Of a DNA stretch of 64,000 nt, positions 27,138 through 35,977 are shown piece after piece (position 1 is the first letter of the stretch; each line of letters opens with the position of its first letter). Below the pieces are notes generated by a model. It searched no databases, was not told the origin of the DNA, and saw only the letters and a program-made list of their open reading frames with translations. Source of the DNA: Heliomicrobium modesticaldum Ice1 (lineage in GTDB: Bacteria; Bacillota; Desulfitobacteriia; Heliobacteriales; Heliobacteriaceae). Both the position numbers and the translations under genes were made by a program. Location: the NCBI RefSeq assembly GCF_000019165.1, contig NC_010337.2:2657501-2721500 (forward strand). Direction: 5' to 3'.

Positions 27138-27314
27138 ATGGCCCGGATCATCCCCTTGCCTAGACCGAACCTCACCGGCAAGTGCTCCGAATGTCCCATG
27201 GCCCCCTGGTGCTACACCCAACCGGCGGACCGCATTTCTATCAACCCCGTACATACACGAGCAATGAAGCGTGCTTTTGAACAGTGCATCCACCGGCGCA
27301 GCAATGAAAAATAA
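27138..27314 (+). CDS. Small cysteine-motif protein of unknown function, 58 aa
   Basis: On the plus strand, divergent from spoIVFA. A perfect AGGAGG lies 8 nt before ATG 27138, and a terminator follows 15 nt after the stop, so this looks like a complete one-gene unit. The protein is basic with a compact CSECPMAPWC near residues 16-25 (CxxCxxxxxC) and a later Cys (FEQCIHRR). Four cysteines in 58 residues suggest zinc or an iron-sulfur cluster. I do not recognise the family. Confidence 0.7.
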   Translation: MARIIPLPRPNLTGKCSECPMAPWCYTQPADRISINPVHTRAMKRAFEQCIHRRSNEK

Positions 27315-27328
27315 ACCGTCCAACGTCC

Positions 27329-27364
27329 AGGCGATTGCGGGAACGTGCTGATCGCCTTTTTTCT
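27329..27364 (+). terminator. Terminator of the 58-aa protein gene
   Basis: AGGCGAT pairs with ATCGCCT over a 15-nt loop and runs into TTTTTT. Confidence 0.75.
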
Positions 27365-27385
27365 TTGTCCGCCCGCGAAGGACAC

Positions 27386-27414
27386 TTGTGCGAAATAGAA
27401 CGATTGTTTATAAT
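27386..27414 (+). promoter_or_regulatory. Promoter of the APC permease gene
   Basis: TTGTGC (-35, weak) and a perfect TATAAT (-10) are 17 bp apart. The resulting leader is about 110 nt; I saw no known riboswitch in it. Confidence 0.65.
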
Positions 27415-27531
27415 ATGTGCTTGTCTACACTTCCCCAGTGATAGCGAATATCAAGGTAGGGAAAACTTGTCTCGAGCCTTCGGAAAAAACTTCTCTTTCT
27501 GAACCTCATGCGATGAAAGGAGCCTCTCTTC

Positions 27532-28944
27532 ATGAACCTCTGGCGGAAAAAATCCCTGGACCAGTTGATCGAGTTCGGTCAAACGAAGTCAGACCTGAAA
27601 AAAACATTGGGTGCCTTTGATCTGACCCTGCTCGGCATCGGCGCCATCATCGGAACAGGCATCTTCGTGCTGACGGGCATCGCCGCTGCCGAACATGCCG
27701 GTCCGGCGCTGGTCCTCTCCTTCGTCCTCGCCGGACTGGCCTGCGGCTTCGCCGCCCTGGCTTATGCGGAGTTTGCCGCCCTATGCCCTGTGTCGGGCAG
27801 CGCCTACACCTATTCCTACGCTACCTTGGGCGAATTCATGGCCTGGCTGATCGGTTGGGCGCTTATCCTCGAATATGGCCTGGCCTCTTCTGCCGTCTCC
27901 ATCGGATGGTCTGCCTATTTCGTCAAACTTGTCGAAGGCCTAGGCTTTCACCTGCCGGCGACGCTGGTCAATCCGCCGGCTGGCGGCGGGATTGTCAACC
28001 TTCCCGCCGTCATCATCGTCCTGATCGTCACCGCGCTGCTATCGATCGGCATACGGGAAAGCGCTCGGGTGAACAACTTCATGGTCTTTGTCAAAATGAC
28101 TGTCGTTCTCCTCTTCATCGGTGTCGGCATCTGGTACGTCAAACCGGCCAATTGGATTCCCTTCATGCCCTACGGTGTCTCCGGCATCTGGTCAGGTGCA
28201 GCCATCGTCTTTTTCGCCTACATCGGCTTTGACGCCGTCTCCACCGCTGCCGAAGAGGTGAAGAACCCGCAGCGGGATCTGCCCATCGGCATTATCTCTT
28301 CACTGGCCATCTGTACCATCCTTTACATCGTCGTATCCGCTATCCTGACCGGCATAGTTCCCTATTCCCAGTTCAGAGGTGTTTCTGCGCCAGTGGCTTT
28401 GGCCATGCAAGTGGCGGGTCAAAACTGGGTGGCCGGTTTTGTCTCCGTCGGCGCCATCGCTGGCATCACGACAGTGCTCCTGGTGATGATATACGGTCAA
28501 ACACGCGTCTTTTTCGCCATGAGCCGCGACGGCCTCCTGCCTTCCCTCTTCTCGAAGGTACATCCCCGCTTCGCGACGCCCTTTATCTCCACATGGATGA
28601 CAGGGTTGATCATCGCTTTCGTGGCTGGTTTCGTTCCCATCGGGATCGTGGCGGAGATGGTCAACCTGGGTACCTTGTCCGCCTTCGTCTTTGTCTCCAT
28701 CGGGGTCATCCTGCTGCGCTACCAGCGTCCCGAACTGAAACGCCCCTTTCGTTGTCCCGGTGTACCTTTTACACCCTTGTTTGCCGTGCTGTTTTGCGCC
28801 TTTTTAATGGGCTCCCTCCCCTGGATCACCTGGAAGCTGTTTTTGATCTGGATGGGTGTAGGCGTCGTTGTGTATTTCCTCTATGGCTTCTCCCATAGCA
28901 AGATCGCTGCCCCAGTTGAAAGAACAAACACGTCGGAGGAATAA
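27532..28944 (+). CDS. APC-superfamily amino acid permease (cationic amino acid transporter type)
   Basis: A 470-residue membrane protein with about 12 helices. The first helix carries LLGIGAIIGTGIFVLTG, the APC substrate-backbone site, and helix 6 has FFAYIGFDAVSTAAEEVKNP, the second hallmark of the CAT branch. RDLPIGI follows. It imports amino acids by proton symport; the particular substrate cannot be read from sequence. It is the only large host gene on the plus strand in the window, with its own promoter and a strong bidirectional terminator. The ATG follows GAAAGGAG. Confidence 0.92.
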   Translation: MNLWRKKSLDQLIEFGQTKSDLKKTLGAFDLTLLGIGAIIGTGIFVLTGIAAAEHAGPALVLSFVLAGLACGFAALAYAEFAALCPVSGSAYTYSYATLGEFMAWLIGWALILEYGLASSAVSIGWSAYFVKLVEGLGFHLPATLVNPPAGGGIVNLPAVIIVLIVTALLSIGIRESARVNNFMVFVKMTVVLLFIGVGIWYVKPANWIPFMPYGVSGIWSGAAIVFFAYIGFDAVSTAAEEVKNPQRDLPIGIISSLAICTILYIVVSAILTGIVPYSQFRGVSAPVALAMQVAGQNWVAGFVSVGAIAGITTVLLVMIYGQTRVFFAMSRDGLLPSLFSKVHPRFATPFISTWMTGLIIAFVAGFVPIGIVAEMVNLGTLSAFVFVSIGVILLRYQRPELKRPFRCPGVPFTPLFAVLFCAFLMGSLPWITWKLFLIWMGVGVVVYFLYGFSHSKIAAPVERTNTSEE

Positions 28945-28966
28945 GTTAAAGCAAACGATAAAGGTC

Positions 28967-29014
28967 AAAAAACCCGCTCTCTTCCTTGAAAAAGGAAAAG
29001 AGCGGGTTTTTCTT
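28967..29014. terminator. Bidirectional terminator between convergent genes
   Basis: AAAAAACCCGCTCT pairs with AGAGCGGGTTTTT, with an inner TTCCTT/AAGGAA pair. A U-tract is present on both strands, ending the permease transcript (+) and that of the small membrane protein (-). Confidence 0.9.
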
Positions 29015-29040
29015 TTCAATGGCCCATCAAAAGCAACCTG

Positions 29041-29229
29041 CTATTCAGCCGGATAGCGTGTCCCGTACTCCTGCAACGGTGGGAATCGCTCCCTCGATTG
29101 GCCCTGTCCAATCAACCGACGGACCGCCTGTGGGTCTAGCCGCTGTGTTTTCCGGTAGGTCTTCTTTTGACCCAGCTCCAGCCAAATGACAACCCCGATG
29201 AACAACGCCAGCAGGACAAGTATGGACAT
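29041..29229 (-). CDS. Small single-pass membrane protein, unknown function
   Basis: A 62-residue protein: an N-terminal membrane helix (SILVLLALFIGVVIWLEL) and a basic cytoplasmic tail rich in Arg and Gln. AGGGGGAA lies upstream of ATG 29229 (and of TTG 29232). The bidirectional terminator follows closely. Nothing else identifies it. Confidence 0.5.
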   Translation of the reverse strand: MSILVLLALFIGVVIWLELGQKKTYRKTQRLDPQAVRRLIGQGQSRERFPPLQEYGTRYPAE

Positions 29230-29524
29230 CAACCGCGTTCCCCCTTTCCTCGCTTTCCAACGGAATCATCCATTACTTCTCAAACCGTCAGATCCGATTG
29301 CGTCTATCCCTTTAGAAGTCAGTCCCTTTAGAACGATAAACAAATACGCGAAGATAATTTGAAAATCCTTCCAACTGCCTTGATTTTCGTTCGTCCTATT
29401 TCGACTCGAAATGCGGAAAGGGTAGCGGTAGGTTTTGATCGGACGGCGTGGAAACATCCAAGCAAGGTCGAACAGCGTCGAGGGAAGGTCGCGGCAGCGC
29501 GGGGCAGCGTCGAAGAGATCTGGA
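29230..29524. other. Gene-free stretch between the small membrane protein and the amidase
   Basis: I see no convincing coding frame, promoter or structured RNA. An AT-richer part (29320-29400) could hold the promoter of the small membrane protein gene, but no good -35/-10 pair was found. Confidence 0.4.
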
Positions 29525-29583
29525 ACGATAGGTTTATGAGCGCATCGGCTTTTGACGATGGGTTTATGAGCGCATCGGCTTTT
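29525..29583. repeat. Two tandem 29-bp direct repeats at the 3' end of the amidase gene
   Basis: ACGAT-R-GGTTTATGAGCGCATCGGCTTTT occurs at 29525-29553 and 29555-29583, with one base difference and a 30-bp period. The upstream copy (in amidase direction) contains the stop codon and last residues; the second is a non-coding duplicate. Confidence 0.9.
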
Positions 29584-31102
29584 TGAGGTATTCCATCAAG
29601 GCAGCGACAACCGCCCGGGCAACGCGATCTTGAAAATCCGCACTGAACAACAATTTTTCCTCTTCGGCATTGGAGATGAAGGCAGTCTCCAGCAATGCAG
29701 CGGGAACCTCGGATGTTCGCAGGACATAAAAGTTCGCCTGCTTGACCCCCCGATCTTCTCTCCCCGTCGCCGGTTGCACTTTGCGCTGAATCGCCTCAGC
29801 AAGAGAACGTCCATTTTCAGCGCATATCCATGTCTCCGTTCCACCCGCCTCCGATCGGGCGGCTGCGTTAGCATGGATGCTAAAAAACAGGTCAGGACGG
29901 ATTCGGTTGTTGATCGTTCCCCGGTCGGCCAGCGACACATCCATGTCGACGGAGCGGGTCAGCAACACATCCACACCCTCTTTGACCAGGAGATCACGGA
30001 CCTTCAGGGCCATGGGCAAGGTGAAATCCTTCTCCTGTTTGCCTGTCGGGCCCAAGGCACCGGGATCGCTGCCGCCGTGGCCGGGGTCTAGCAGGATCAA
30101 CGGTATTCCGGTGCGCCGCAGCACCGTTGTTCCTGGGATGCGGATGCGCAGGCCGCCAGGTTCGCTCTGAATCTGCGGCTTCGCCGGTCCATTCAGGTCG
30201 ATGACGACCCGGGCCGTATCCTCCCGGAACTGACCAAGCCGCACCTGTTTTACCGGCCCCAAGTTGATCACCCTGTTCTTTGGCAGGCCTTCTGCCAGTT
30301 TAGCGCCCGGCAAATCAACAACCAGCCTGTCCGGTTCACCCAGGACCGACAGTTGAAACTGGGTTCTGTCGGTCTTGGCCAGGATGATGACGTCCCTGTT
30401 GTTCTCGATCTGCCAGTCGATGTCCGTCAGTTGGCCGGAAAGGGAGGGCACCGTTCCCGAGGACCCCACCGTTTCAGAAGGCTTCGCCGCGCCAGAGGGC
30501 GTCGTCGTTCCCAGTGGGCTTGGCGGAGTCAATAGGTTTGATGGATCGGGTGTCGCCGGCATTCCCGGCGCCTGCCCTACCGGATCCGCCGGAGATGACG
30601 GCGACGACGTCTTTGATGCAGTTGTCACATAGGCCGTGCGGCTGGCGCTGTCCCAATCGATTTTCCCGCCCATGGAAGCACCGACGAAACGAAAAGGGAC
30701 GAAGAGCCGGTCCTTTCGGAGTTGGGCAGGAGCATCCAAGGAAACGGCCTTGCCGTTCACATTGGCCTCCCGTTGACCGGGACGGAGGAGAATCGTCAGC
30801 CCTTCCCCAACCAACGTAGCTTCATATTTTTGGCTGTTCCAAGCTACCTTCAGTCCCATTTGTTCTGACACGACGCGAAGGGGAACAAGCACCCGGTCCT
30901 TCACGATCAACGGTGGTGGATCGGAGATGACAGACTTGCCATTGATGACTAAGTTGACCCTTTCCAAAGACGGAGAAGCCGCATGGGCCGGCAAGGGTTG
31001 TCCGAGGAAAAAAAGGGCAGTCAACCAGCCCCCCAGCAGGGAGACAGCCGCAAGTGACGGGCAAGCAAACAGAAAAGGCCACTGACGAGATGTAAAGAAC
31101 AA
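29564..31102 (-). CDS. N-acetylmuramoyl-L-alanine amidase with copper-amine-oxidase-like, AMIN and Amidase_3 domains
   Basis: A secreted cell-wall hydrolase of about 512 residues. Signal peptide: hydrophobic core LAAVSLLGGWLTALFFL ending in PAHA-A. Next come a Cu_amine_oxid_N1-type stalk (VKDRVLVPLRVVSEQMGLKV and RKDRLFVPFRFVGASMGGKI), a Pro/Ser/Thr linker, an AMIN domain (DIDWQIENNRDVIILAK onward), then Amidase_3 from about residue 340: LLDPGHGGSDPGALG (Zn His), FFSIHANAA, and LLETAFISNAEE with the catalytic Glu. TTG 31102 after GGGAGGG is preferred to GTG 31147, which lies inside the upstream kinase gene. Confidence 0.9.
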   Translation of the reverse strand: MFFTSRQWPFLFACPSLAAVSLLGGWLTALFFLGQPLPAHAASPSLERVNLVINGKSVISDPPPLIVKDRVLVPLRVVSEQMGLKVAWNSQKYEATLVGEGLTILLRPGQREANVNGKAVSLDAPAQLRKDRLFVPFRFVGASMGGKIDWDSASRTAYVTTASKTSSPSSPADPVGQAPGMPATPDPSNLLTPPSPLGTTTPSGAAKPSETVGSSGTVPSLSGQLTDIDWQIENNRDVIILAKTDRTQFQLSVLGEPDRLVVDLPGAKLAEGLPKNRVINLGPVKQVRLGQFREDTARVVIDLNGPAKPQIQSEPGGLRIRIPGTTVLRRTGIPLILLDPGHGGSDPGALGPTGKQEKDFTLPMALKVRDLLVKEGVDVLLTRSVDMDVSLADRGTINNRIRPDLFFSIHANAAARSEAGGTETWICAENGRSLAEAIQRKVQPATGREDRGVKQANFYVLRTSEVPAALLETAFISNAEEEKLLFSADFQDRVARAVVAALMEYLKKPMRS

Positions 31103-31115
31103 AATCAGCCCTCCC

Positions 31116-32798
31116 TTAGAAAAAACAACTGCCGCCGATGAATTCACGCAGGATAGAGTTAGGAGGAACCTCCAGGTCCTCCATGGGGCGAAAATAGTCG
31201 AGCAGCGTCAAGAGGCGTTGCGCTTCGCCATAGACCTTCGAGTCGCTGGGGATGGCCTCCAGGAGAGGGACAGCGTAGCGGGCCAATACCGCCAGTTCAT
31301 AGACGAGGGCGGAGTTGAACATGACGTCCGCCTCCTCTTGAAAGGGAAAGATCCACCGTTCCTCGCCGCGGCGGACAGAGGGCCACATGGTCAATGTCCG
31401 CGGCGCATCATGGGAACGAAACCGATGATCCCGGACGATGCGGCGGATGCAGCGGGCATCGGTCGTCTTGATATAGTTCATAGGATTCAGGTTGAGCTCC
31501 ATGAGGGCGCTCACATAGATTTTAAACTTGTGATCGCGGGCCACCGCCGCCGTCAATTTTTCATTGAGCCCATGGATCCCTTCCACGATGATGGGCCGAT
31601 CGATGCCGGCCTGTACGATGTCCTGATGGTACTCGCGATCGCCTGTGTGAAAGTTATAACGAGGAAGTTCTACAGCCTCGCCGGCGATCAACTTCATCAA
31701 GTGGTCGTTAAATAGTGCACAATCGACAGCATCGATGGACTCAAAGTCGTAGTTGCCTGAGGCATCGCGGGGCGTCTGTTCCCGCGGCAGGAAATAATCG
31801 TCCATGGAAAGGTTCACCGGATCGAGGCCGTTGACACGCAGCTGGATCTTCAGGCGCTGGGCAAAAGTGGTCTTACCCGAGGAAGAAGGGCCGGCGATCA
31901 GGATCAGCCGCGCCTTTTCCGGTTCCTCTGCAATCCGGTCGGCGATCTGGGCGATCTTCTTCTCATGGAGCGCCTCGGCGATCCGGATCAGCTCGCCCGT
32001 CCTCCCTGCCTCGTTGTGGAGATTGAGGTCGCGCACATCGCCCACCTTGACGATCTTCGTCCACTTGTCTGACTCGCGGAAGATGTAAGCCAGCTGTTTC
32101 TGTTCCACATTGGGCGGTATTCGGAAGGGATCGGACTGGTCAGGGTGACGCAGGAGAAAACCGGTAAAATAGTGCACCAGTTGATAGGTGGTGATCATCC
32201 CCGTATGTGGAACGAGGATCTCGTCACTGTAGGCCAAATAATCGCCACAGGTATAGATATTCACCGGTTCACGGCTGCGAAAGCGGAGGACGTCGGCCTG
32301 ATCTTGGCGGCCGGAGGCCTCCAAGATGTGCAACGCCTCAAAACGGCTGACCACCTTGCGCTTGATCGGCTCAGCGGCCCGGACAACTTCCCACATCCGT
32401 TCCCGCAGGCGATCGACCATCTCCGGCGTCAAGGGCTCGTCGCCCAAGAGTTCACCATAAAAACCTTTGTTCAAAGAAAACTGAATCTCCAGCTGCTTAC
32501 CGGGAAACAGTTCCCGGGCCACCCGCATCAAGACAAAGGCCAGGCTCTGCCCATAGACGCGCAGGCCGGTCTCCGTCGACATGTCGACCATTTCCACCAG
32601 GCAGTCTCTTTCCGGGACGTATTCTAAGTCCTCCAGCACATTGTCGACTCGAACGGCCACAATGGGCGCAGGATACTCGGGCTGCAGTTCCCAGGCGAGC
32701 GCCTGCAGCGGGAGGCGGCGGTTCCACCACCGGCAGAAAAAGCCTGTCTTCGGAGAGGACACGGTTAGGCCCAGATAGTTCGATCTATATTCGTTCAT
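31116..32798 (-). CDS. Uridine kinase-like nucleoside kinase with N-terminal ThrRS-like domain
   Basis: A 560-residue protein. The first ~270 residues resemble the threonyl-tRNA synthetase second additional domain; the Asn-Lys-Gly segment SLNKGFYGELLGDEPL and IYTCGDYLAYSDEILVPHTG lie there. The kinase domain starts near residue 280 with IAGPSSSGKTTFAQRL (Walker A), then NLSMDDYFLPREQTP and IIVEGIHGLN. Family knowledge: this fusion is common in Firmicutes and annotated as uridine kinase/phosphoribulokinase family nucleoside kinase. ATG 32798 has AGGAGG 10 nt upstream. Confidence 0.88.
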   Translation of the reverse strand: MNEYRSNYLGLTVSSPKTGFFCRWWNRRLPLQALAWELQPEYPAPIVAVRVDNVLEDLEYVPERDCLVEMVDMSTETGLRVYGQSLAFVLMRVARELFPGKQLEIQFSLNKGFYGELLGDEPLTPEMVDRLRERMWEVVRAAEPIKRKVVSRFEALHILEASGRQDQADVLRFRSREPVNIYTCGDYLAYSDEILVPHTGMITTYQLVHYFTGFLLRHPDQSDPFRIPPNVEQKQLAYIFRESDKWTKIVKVGDVRDLNLHNEAGRTGELIRIAEALHEKKIAQIADRIAEEPEKARLILIAGPSSSGKTTFAQRLKIQLRVNGLDPVNLSMDDYFLPREQTPRDASGNYDFESIDAVDCALFNDHLMKLIAGEAVELPRYNFHTGDREYHQDIVQAGIDRPIIVEGIHGLNEKLTAAVARDHKFKIYVSALMELNLNPMNYIKTTDARCIRRIVRDHRFRSHDAPRTLTMWPSVRRGEERWIFPFQEEADVMFNSALVYELAVLARYAVPLLEAIPSDSKVYGEAQRLLTLLDYFRPMEDLEVPPNSILREFIGGSCFF

Positions 32799-32895
32799 CG
32801 TCCCCGTTCCTCCTCTGTTCACCCCGGAACGTGTGTTCCGAGTCACTCTTACATTATACTTCGTAACGCCAGATATCGACAGGGCTTTTCGTTCC

Positions 32896-32929
32896 CAAAA
32901 AGAAACCCCGCCGCTGGGGACCGGCAGGG
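32896..32929 (-). terminator. Terminator of the PilZ gene
   Basis: CCCTGCCG pairs with CGGCGGGG (one G-U) and is followed by TTTCTTTTT on the minus strand, immediately past the stop codon. Confidence 0.75.
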
Positions 32930-33589
32930 CTATTGAATACCTTGGCTACGCAACTCGCGCTGTCTGGCGAAGATAAACTGGATCACCCGTTCCTGCTCTC
33001 CCCGGGAGATGTTCAAAAACTCGACTCCGAGGACATAGGCGACATCCTTTCCCGTCCCTTCGACGTGGGAACGTTTCACCTGCCCGCCGACGCGGAGTTG
33101 GTCCTTACCGAGCGGCAGGTCCACCATGATCTTGTCGCCCACGTGCAGCTGTTCCTTGACAGTCAGACAGACGCCGCCACCGGAGAAGTTGCGGATGACC
33201 CCCTTGTACCAGGTCCAATCCTTGGGATCCACATCTTTCTCTTGTTTGCAGTACTGAGTGGCGACGGTGATAGGGAAACGGTAAAAATTCCGGCGCTGCA
33301 CCTTGTCGGCGCGGATCGGTTTTTTTACGATAATCACGGGAAGCGGGGTAGATCGGCGCGATTGGATGACCGTCTGGTAGACCCAAACCCCGTTCTCGCT
33401 GACCTTGTAAAAGATCAGCTGTTCGCCGACGTGCAACGGGATCAATTGTCCCTCTTTAAACGGCAATGCCAGCGCCAGGGTGTCTTCTCCCATATCCTCG
33501 ATCCGGCTCTTGTAATGACCAGAATAGATGCTGCCAGCCGGGATAAGGATTTGGATTAGGTCATTGACGTTTAGCCGCTCCTGACTCAT
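32930..33589 (-). CDS. PilZ-domain c-di-GMP-binding protein, YcgR/YpfA-like
   Basis: A 219-residue two-domain protein. The N-terminal ~95 residues form a YcgR-type N domain (MGEDTLALALPFKEGQLIPL). The PilZ domain begins with QRRNFYRFPI (the RxxxR c-di-GMP motif, about residues 98-102) and continues with VIRNFSGGGVCLTV, the (D/N)xSxxG motif. Family knowledge: such proteins brake flagellar rotation or control surface structures on c-di-GMP binding. It lies just upstream of the nucleoside kinase and ends in its own terminator; rodA is 13 bp upstream, so it is probably expressed from the rodA promoter. Confidence 0.88.
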   Translation of the reverse strand: MSQERLNVNDLIQILIPAGSIYSGHYKSRIEDMGEDTLALALPFKEGQLIPLHVGEQLIFYKVSENGVWVYQTVIQSRRSTPLPVIIVKKPIRADKVQRRNFYRFPITVATQYCKQEKDVDPKDWTWYKGVIRNFSGGGVCLTVKEQLHVGDKIMVDLPLGKDQLRVGGQVKRSHVEGTGKDVAYVLGVEFLNISRGEQERVIQFIFARQRELRSQGIQ

Positions 33590-33602
33590 GACATGTCCAC
33601 TC

Positions 33603-34733
33603 CTAAAACATTATCGACTGTCTACGCCAGTGTACGTTGAGCAACAAGCCTAGACAAACCAGATTTGTCAGCATCGCCGAACCGCCATAACTGACAAAGG
33701 GCAAAGGGATGCCCGTAACCGGCATGATGCCCGTCGTCATTCCTACGTTGACCAGGACATGAAAGAGCCACATGGACACGATACCTGTTACGATGAGCGA
33801 ACCGAAGGTGTCTCGGGCGTCGAGGGCAATGCGAAGACCCCGAAGGATGATCACAAAGAAGAGCGCCAACAAAGCGACGGCGCCGATAAAGCCGAGTTCT
33901 TCCCCGACTACGGAGAAGACGAAATCCGTATGGTGTTCGGGAAGAAAATTCAACTGGGCCTGGGTACCCTGAAAAAGCCCCTTACCAAAGAGCCCGCCGG
34001 AACCGATGGCGACCAGCGACTGGCGGATATGGTAGCCGTCCCCAAGCGGATCCAAGTCGGGATCCAAAAAGATGATCAACCGTTTGATCTGGTACTCCTT
34101 CAAGGGCAAGGGCCAACCCCAGGTCAGGTGACCGTAAATGGCAACGATCACCACCACAAGACCGGAGAAGACGAGAAGGCCCAAAACCTTCTTGTTCGCT
34201 CCTGCGGCTGCGAGCATCCCCAGCATGATGGCGATAAAAACGAGAGATGTGCCCAGGTCGGGTTGCTTCAAGATCGGCAACATGGGCACAGCCACAAAAG
34301 CGAAGCAAGGCAACAGGTCCTTCAGTGTCTCCAAGCGCCCCTGCCGTTTGGACAGGAAGTCGGCGAAGGTGATGATCATAAGAAGCTTGGCAAATTCAGA
34401 AGGTTGAAACTGGAAGCCGCCGACGTTGATCCAGCGGACGGCCCCGTTCACATTGACGCCGAGACCTGGAATCAGCACGGCGATCAGGATCAGCAGGTTC
34501 AACCCATAGAGATACCAGGAGTATCGCGATAAGGTCTGATAGTGAAAAAACATGGAGATGATCACAAAGGTGATACCGACAAAGACCCAGATGGTCTGCT
34601 TGCGGGCGAAGGCCAAAGGATCGGCGCCCACGTTGGATGAGGCGCTGCGCATGATGACAATGCTGAAGGTCAGCAGGAGAAGCACAACAGCAACCAGTGT
34701 CAGATCCAGGTTCCGCGCAAGTTTCCAGCGCAA
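33603..34733 (-). CDS. rodA: RodA peptidoglycan glycosyltransferase (SEDS family)
   Basis: A 376-residue polytopic membrane protein, about 10 helices. Seen: NGAVRWINVGGFQFQPSEFAK (SEDS extracellular signature), KQPDLGTSLVFIAIMLGML with the conserved Asp of SEDS polymerases, FLPEHHTDFVFSVVGEELGF and GIPLPFVSYGGSAML. It polymerises glycan strands for the elongasome with its PBP2 partner, encoded nearby as mrdA. TTG 34733 has AGGGGG 6 nt upstream. A promoter (-10 at 34771-34776) precedes it. Assignment to RodA rather than FtsW rests on the min/mre context. Confidence 0.9.
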   Translation of the reverse strand: MRWKLARNLDLTLVAVVLLLLTFSIVIMRSASSNVGADPLAFARKQTIWVFVGITFVIISMFFHYQTLSRYSWYLYGLNLLILIAVLIPGLGVNVNGAVRWINVGGFQFQPSEFAKLLMIITFADFLSKRQGRLETLKDLLPCFAFVAVPMLPILKQPDLGTSLVFIAIMLGMLAAAGANKKVLGLLVFSGLVVVIVAIYGHLTWGWPLPLKEYQIKRLIIFLDPDLDPLGDGYHIRQSLVAIGSGGLFGKGLFQGTQAQLNFLPEHHTDFVFSVVGEELGFIGAVALLALFFVIILRGLRIALDARDTFGSLIVTGIVSMWLFHVLVNVGMTTGIMPVTGIPLPFVSYGGSAMLTNLVCLGLLLNVHWRRQSIMF

Positions 34734-34770
34734 AGGTGTTCCCCCTGACTTAGAGTCTGAAGACAATCCT

Positions 34771-34800
34771 ATTATAGGGTATCGTTCAGACAATGAAAAG
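34771..34800 (-). promoter_or_regulatory. Candidate promoter of rodA
   Basis: A perfect TATAAT at 34771-34776 has a weak TTTTCA -35, 17 bp upstream. It lies directly behind the minE terminator and gives a leader of about 30 nt. Confidence 0.55.
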
Positions 34801-34828
34801 CCCCTCCCATTTTGGAAAAAGAGGGGCT
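34793..34828 (-). terminator. Terminator of the minCDE operon
   Basis: AGCCCCTC pairs with GAGGGGCT on the minus strand and leads into TTTTCATT, about 30 nt after the minE stop. Confidence 0.8.
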
Positions 34829-34858
34829 GGACGCTTTTTGCTTTGCCCGATGCGGGGA

Positions 34859-35134
34859 TCACACGTTGCGGCGTTTCAACCCCAGCACAGGAATGTTGGC
34901 TACCAGGGCGACAGATGCTTCGTCATTGTTCAGATTGACCTCCAGCGACCGTTCATCAATTTCCATATAACTGGAAATCACCTTGATCAGGTCCTCTTTG
35001 AGGGCCTCCACGATTTCAGGCGAGACGCTGCTGCGGTCGTGAACCAGCACGAGACGCAGGCGCTCCTTTGCGATGTTTTTGCTGTTGCCGCCGTCGCGGC
35101 TGAACATGCGATTTAAAAAATCCAGCACCGCCAT
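34859..35134 (-). CDS. minE: Cell division topological specificity factor MinE
   Basis: A 91-residue MinE. The N-terminal membrane-binding/MinD-contact helix is MAVLDFLNRMFSR. NIAKERLRLVLVHDRSSVSP follows, and the topological-specificity part runs from EALKEDLIKVISSYMEID on. It drives MinCD off the pole-distal membrane, producing oscillation. It follows minD by 26 bp and ends the operon. Together with MinC and MinD it shows a Min oscillator, not the DivIVA-MinJ type alone. Confidence 0.95.
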   Translation of the reverse strand: MAVLDFLNRMFSRDGGNSKNIAKERLRLVLVHDRSSVSPEIVEALKEDLIKVISSYMEIDERSLEVNLNNDEASVALVANIPVLGLKRRNV

Positions 35135-35160
35135 GGGCTTCCCTGCCCCCTTTCCTGCTG

Positions 35161-35964
35161 TCAGCGGTTCATACCGAAGATCTTGCGAATCTTGTCAAAA
35201 AAGCCTTCCGAAACCTCCAGGTTCATCAAGGGCACTTCGGCGCCGGTCAAGCGGCGGGTGATGTTGCGATAGGCCTGGCCTGCCCGGGAATTATCGTCGA
35301 GGACAGCCGGTTCGCCTTTGTTCGTCGAGATGACGATGGAGTCGTCTTCCGGCACGACGCCGAGGACATCGATCGCCAGGATGTCCACCATGTCTTCGAT
35401 GGACATCATATCTCCCTGTTTGACCATCGCCGGCCGCAGGCGGTTGATGATCAGGCGAGGGTTGTGCAGGCCGGCCGCCTCAAGAAGGCCGATGATGCGG
35501 TCGGCGTCGCGGATGGCCGAAACCTCCGGGGTGGTGACGACGACGGCCTTCTCTGCGCCGGCGATGGCGTTCTTGAACCCCTGCTCGATGCCGGCAGGGC
35601 AGTCAATGAGCACGAAGTCAAACTCCTGCTTGAGGTCTTCACAGAGTTTTTTCATCTGGGCCTGGTTGACGGCAGTCTTGTCCTTCGTCTGGGCTGCCGG
35701 CAGCAGGTTGAGACGGCCGTCAGGGAAACGCTTGTCTTTGATCAGCGCCTTGGCGTAGGTCACCTGACCGCTGGTCACATCGACGATATCATAGACGATC
35801 CGGTTTTCGAGACCCATAACGACATCCAGGTTGCGCAAACCGATATCAGTATCGACAAGAACGACTTTAAAACCGAGCGCAGCCAGCCCGGTGCCGATGT
35901 TGGCCGTTGTTGTCGTCTTGCCGACGCCGCCTTTGCCTGAGGTGATGACAATCACTTCACCCAT
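35161..35964 (-). CDS. minD: Septum site-determining ATPase MinD
   Basis: A 267-residue ParA-family ATPase. The deviant Walker A is SGKGGVGKTTTTANIG at about residues 9-24, switch I DTDIGLRNLDVVMG at 37-50, and Walker B VLIDCPAGIEQGF near 117-129. The C-terminal amphipathic helix (GFFDKIRKIFGMN) is the membrane-targeting sequence. The start is ATG 35964 after GGGAGGA. It recruits MinC to the membrane and is displaced by MinE. Confidence 0.96.
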   Translation of the reverse strand: MGEVIVITSGKGGVGKTTTTANIGTGLAALGFKVVLVDTDIGLRNLDVVMGLENRIVYDIVDVTSGQVTYAKALIKDKRFPDGRLNLLPAAQTKDKTAVNQAQMKKLCEDLKQEFDFVLIDCPAGIEQGFKNAIAGAEKAVVVTTPEVSAIRDADRIIGLLEAAGLHNPRLIINRLRPAMVKQGDMMSIEDMVDILAIDVLGVVPEDDSIVISTNKGEPAVLDDNSRAGQAYRNITRRLTGAEVPLMNLEVSEGFFDKIRKIFGMNR

Positions 35965-35977
35965 GTGTGTTCCTCCC

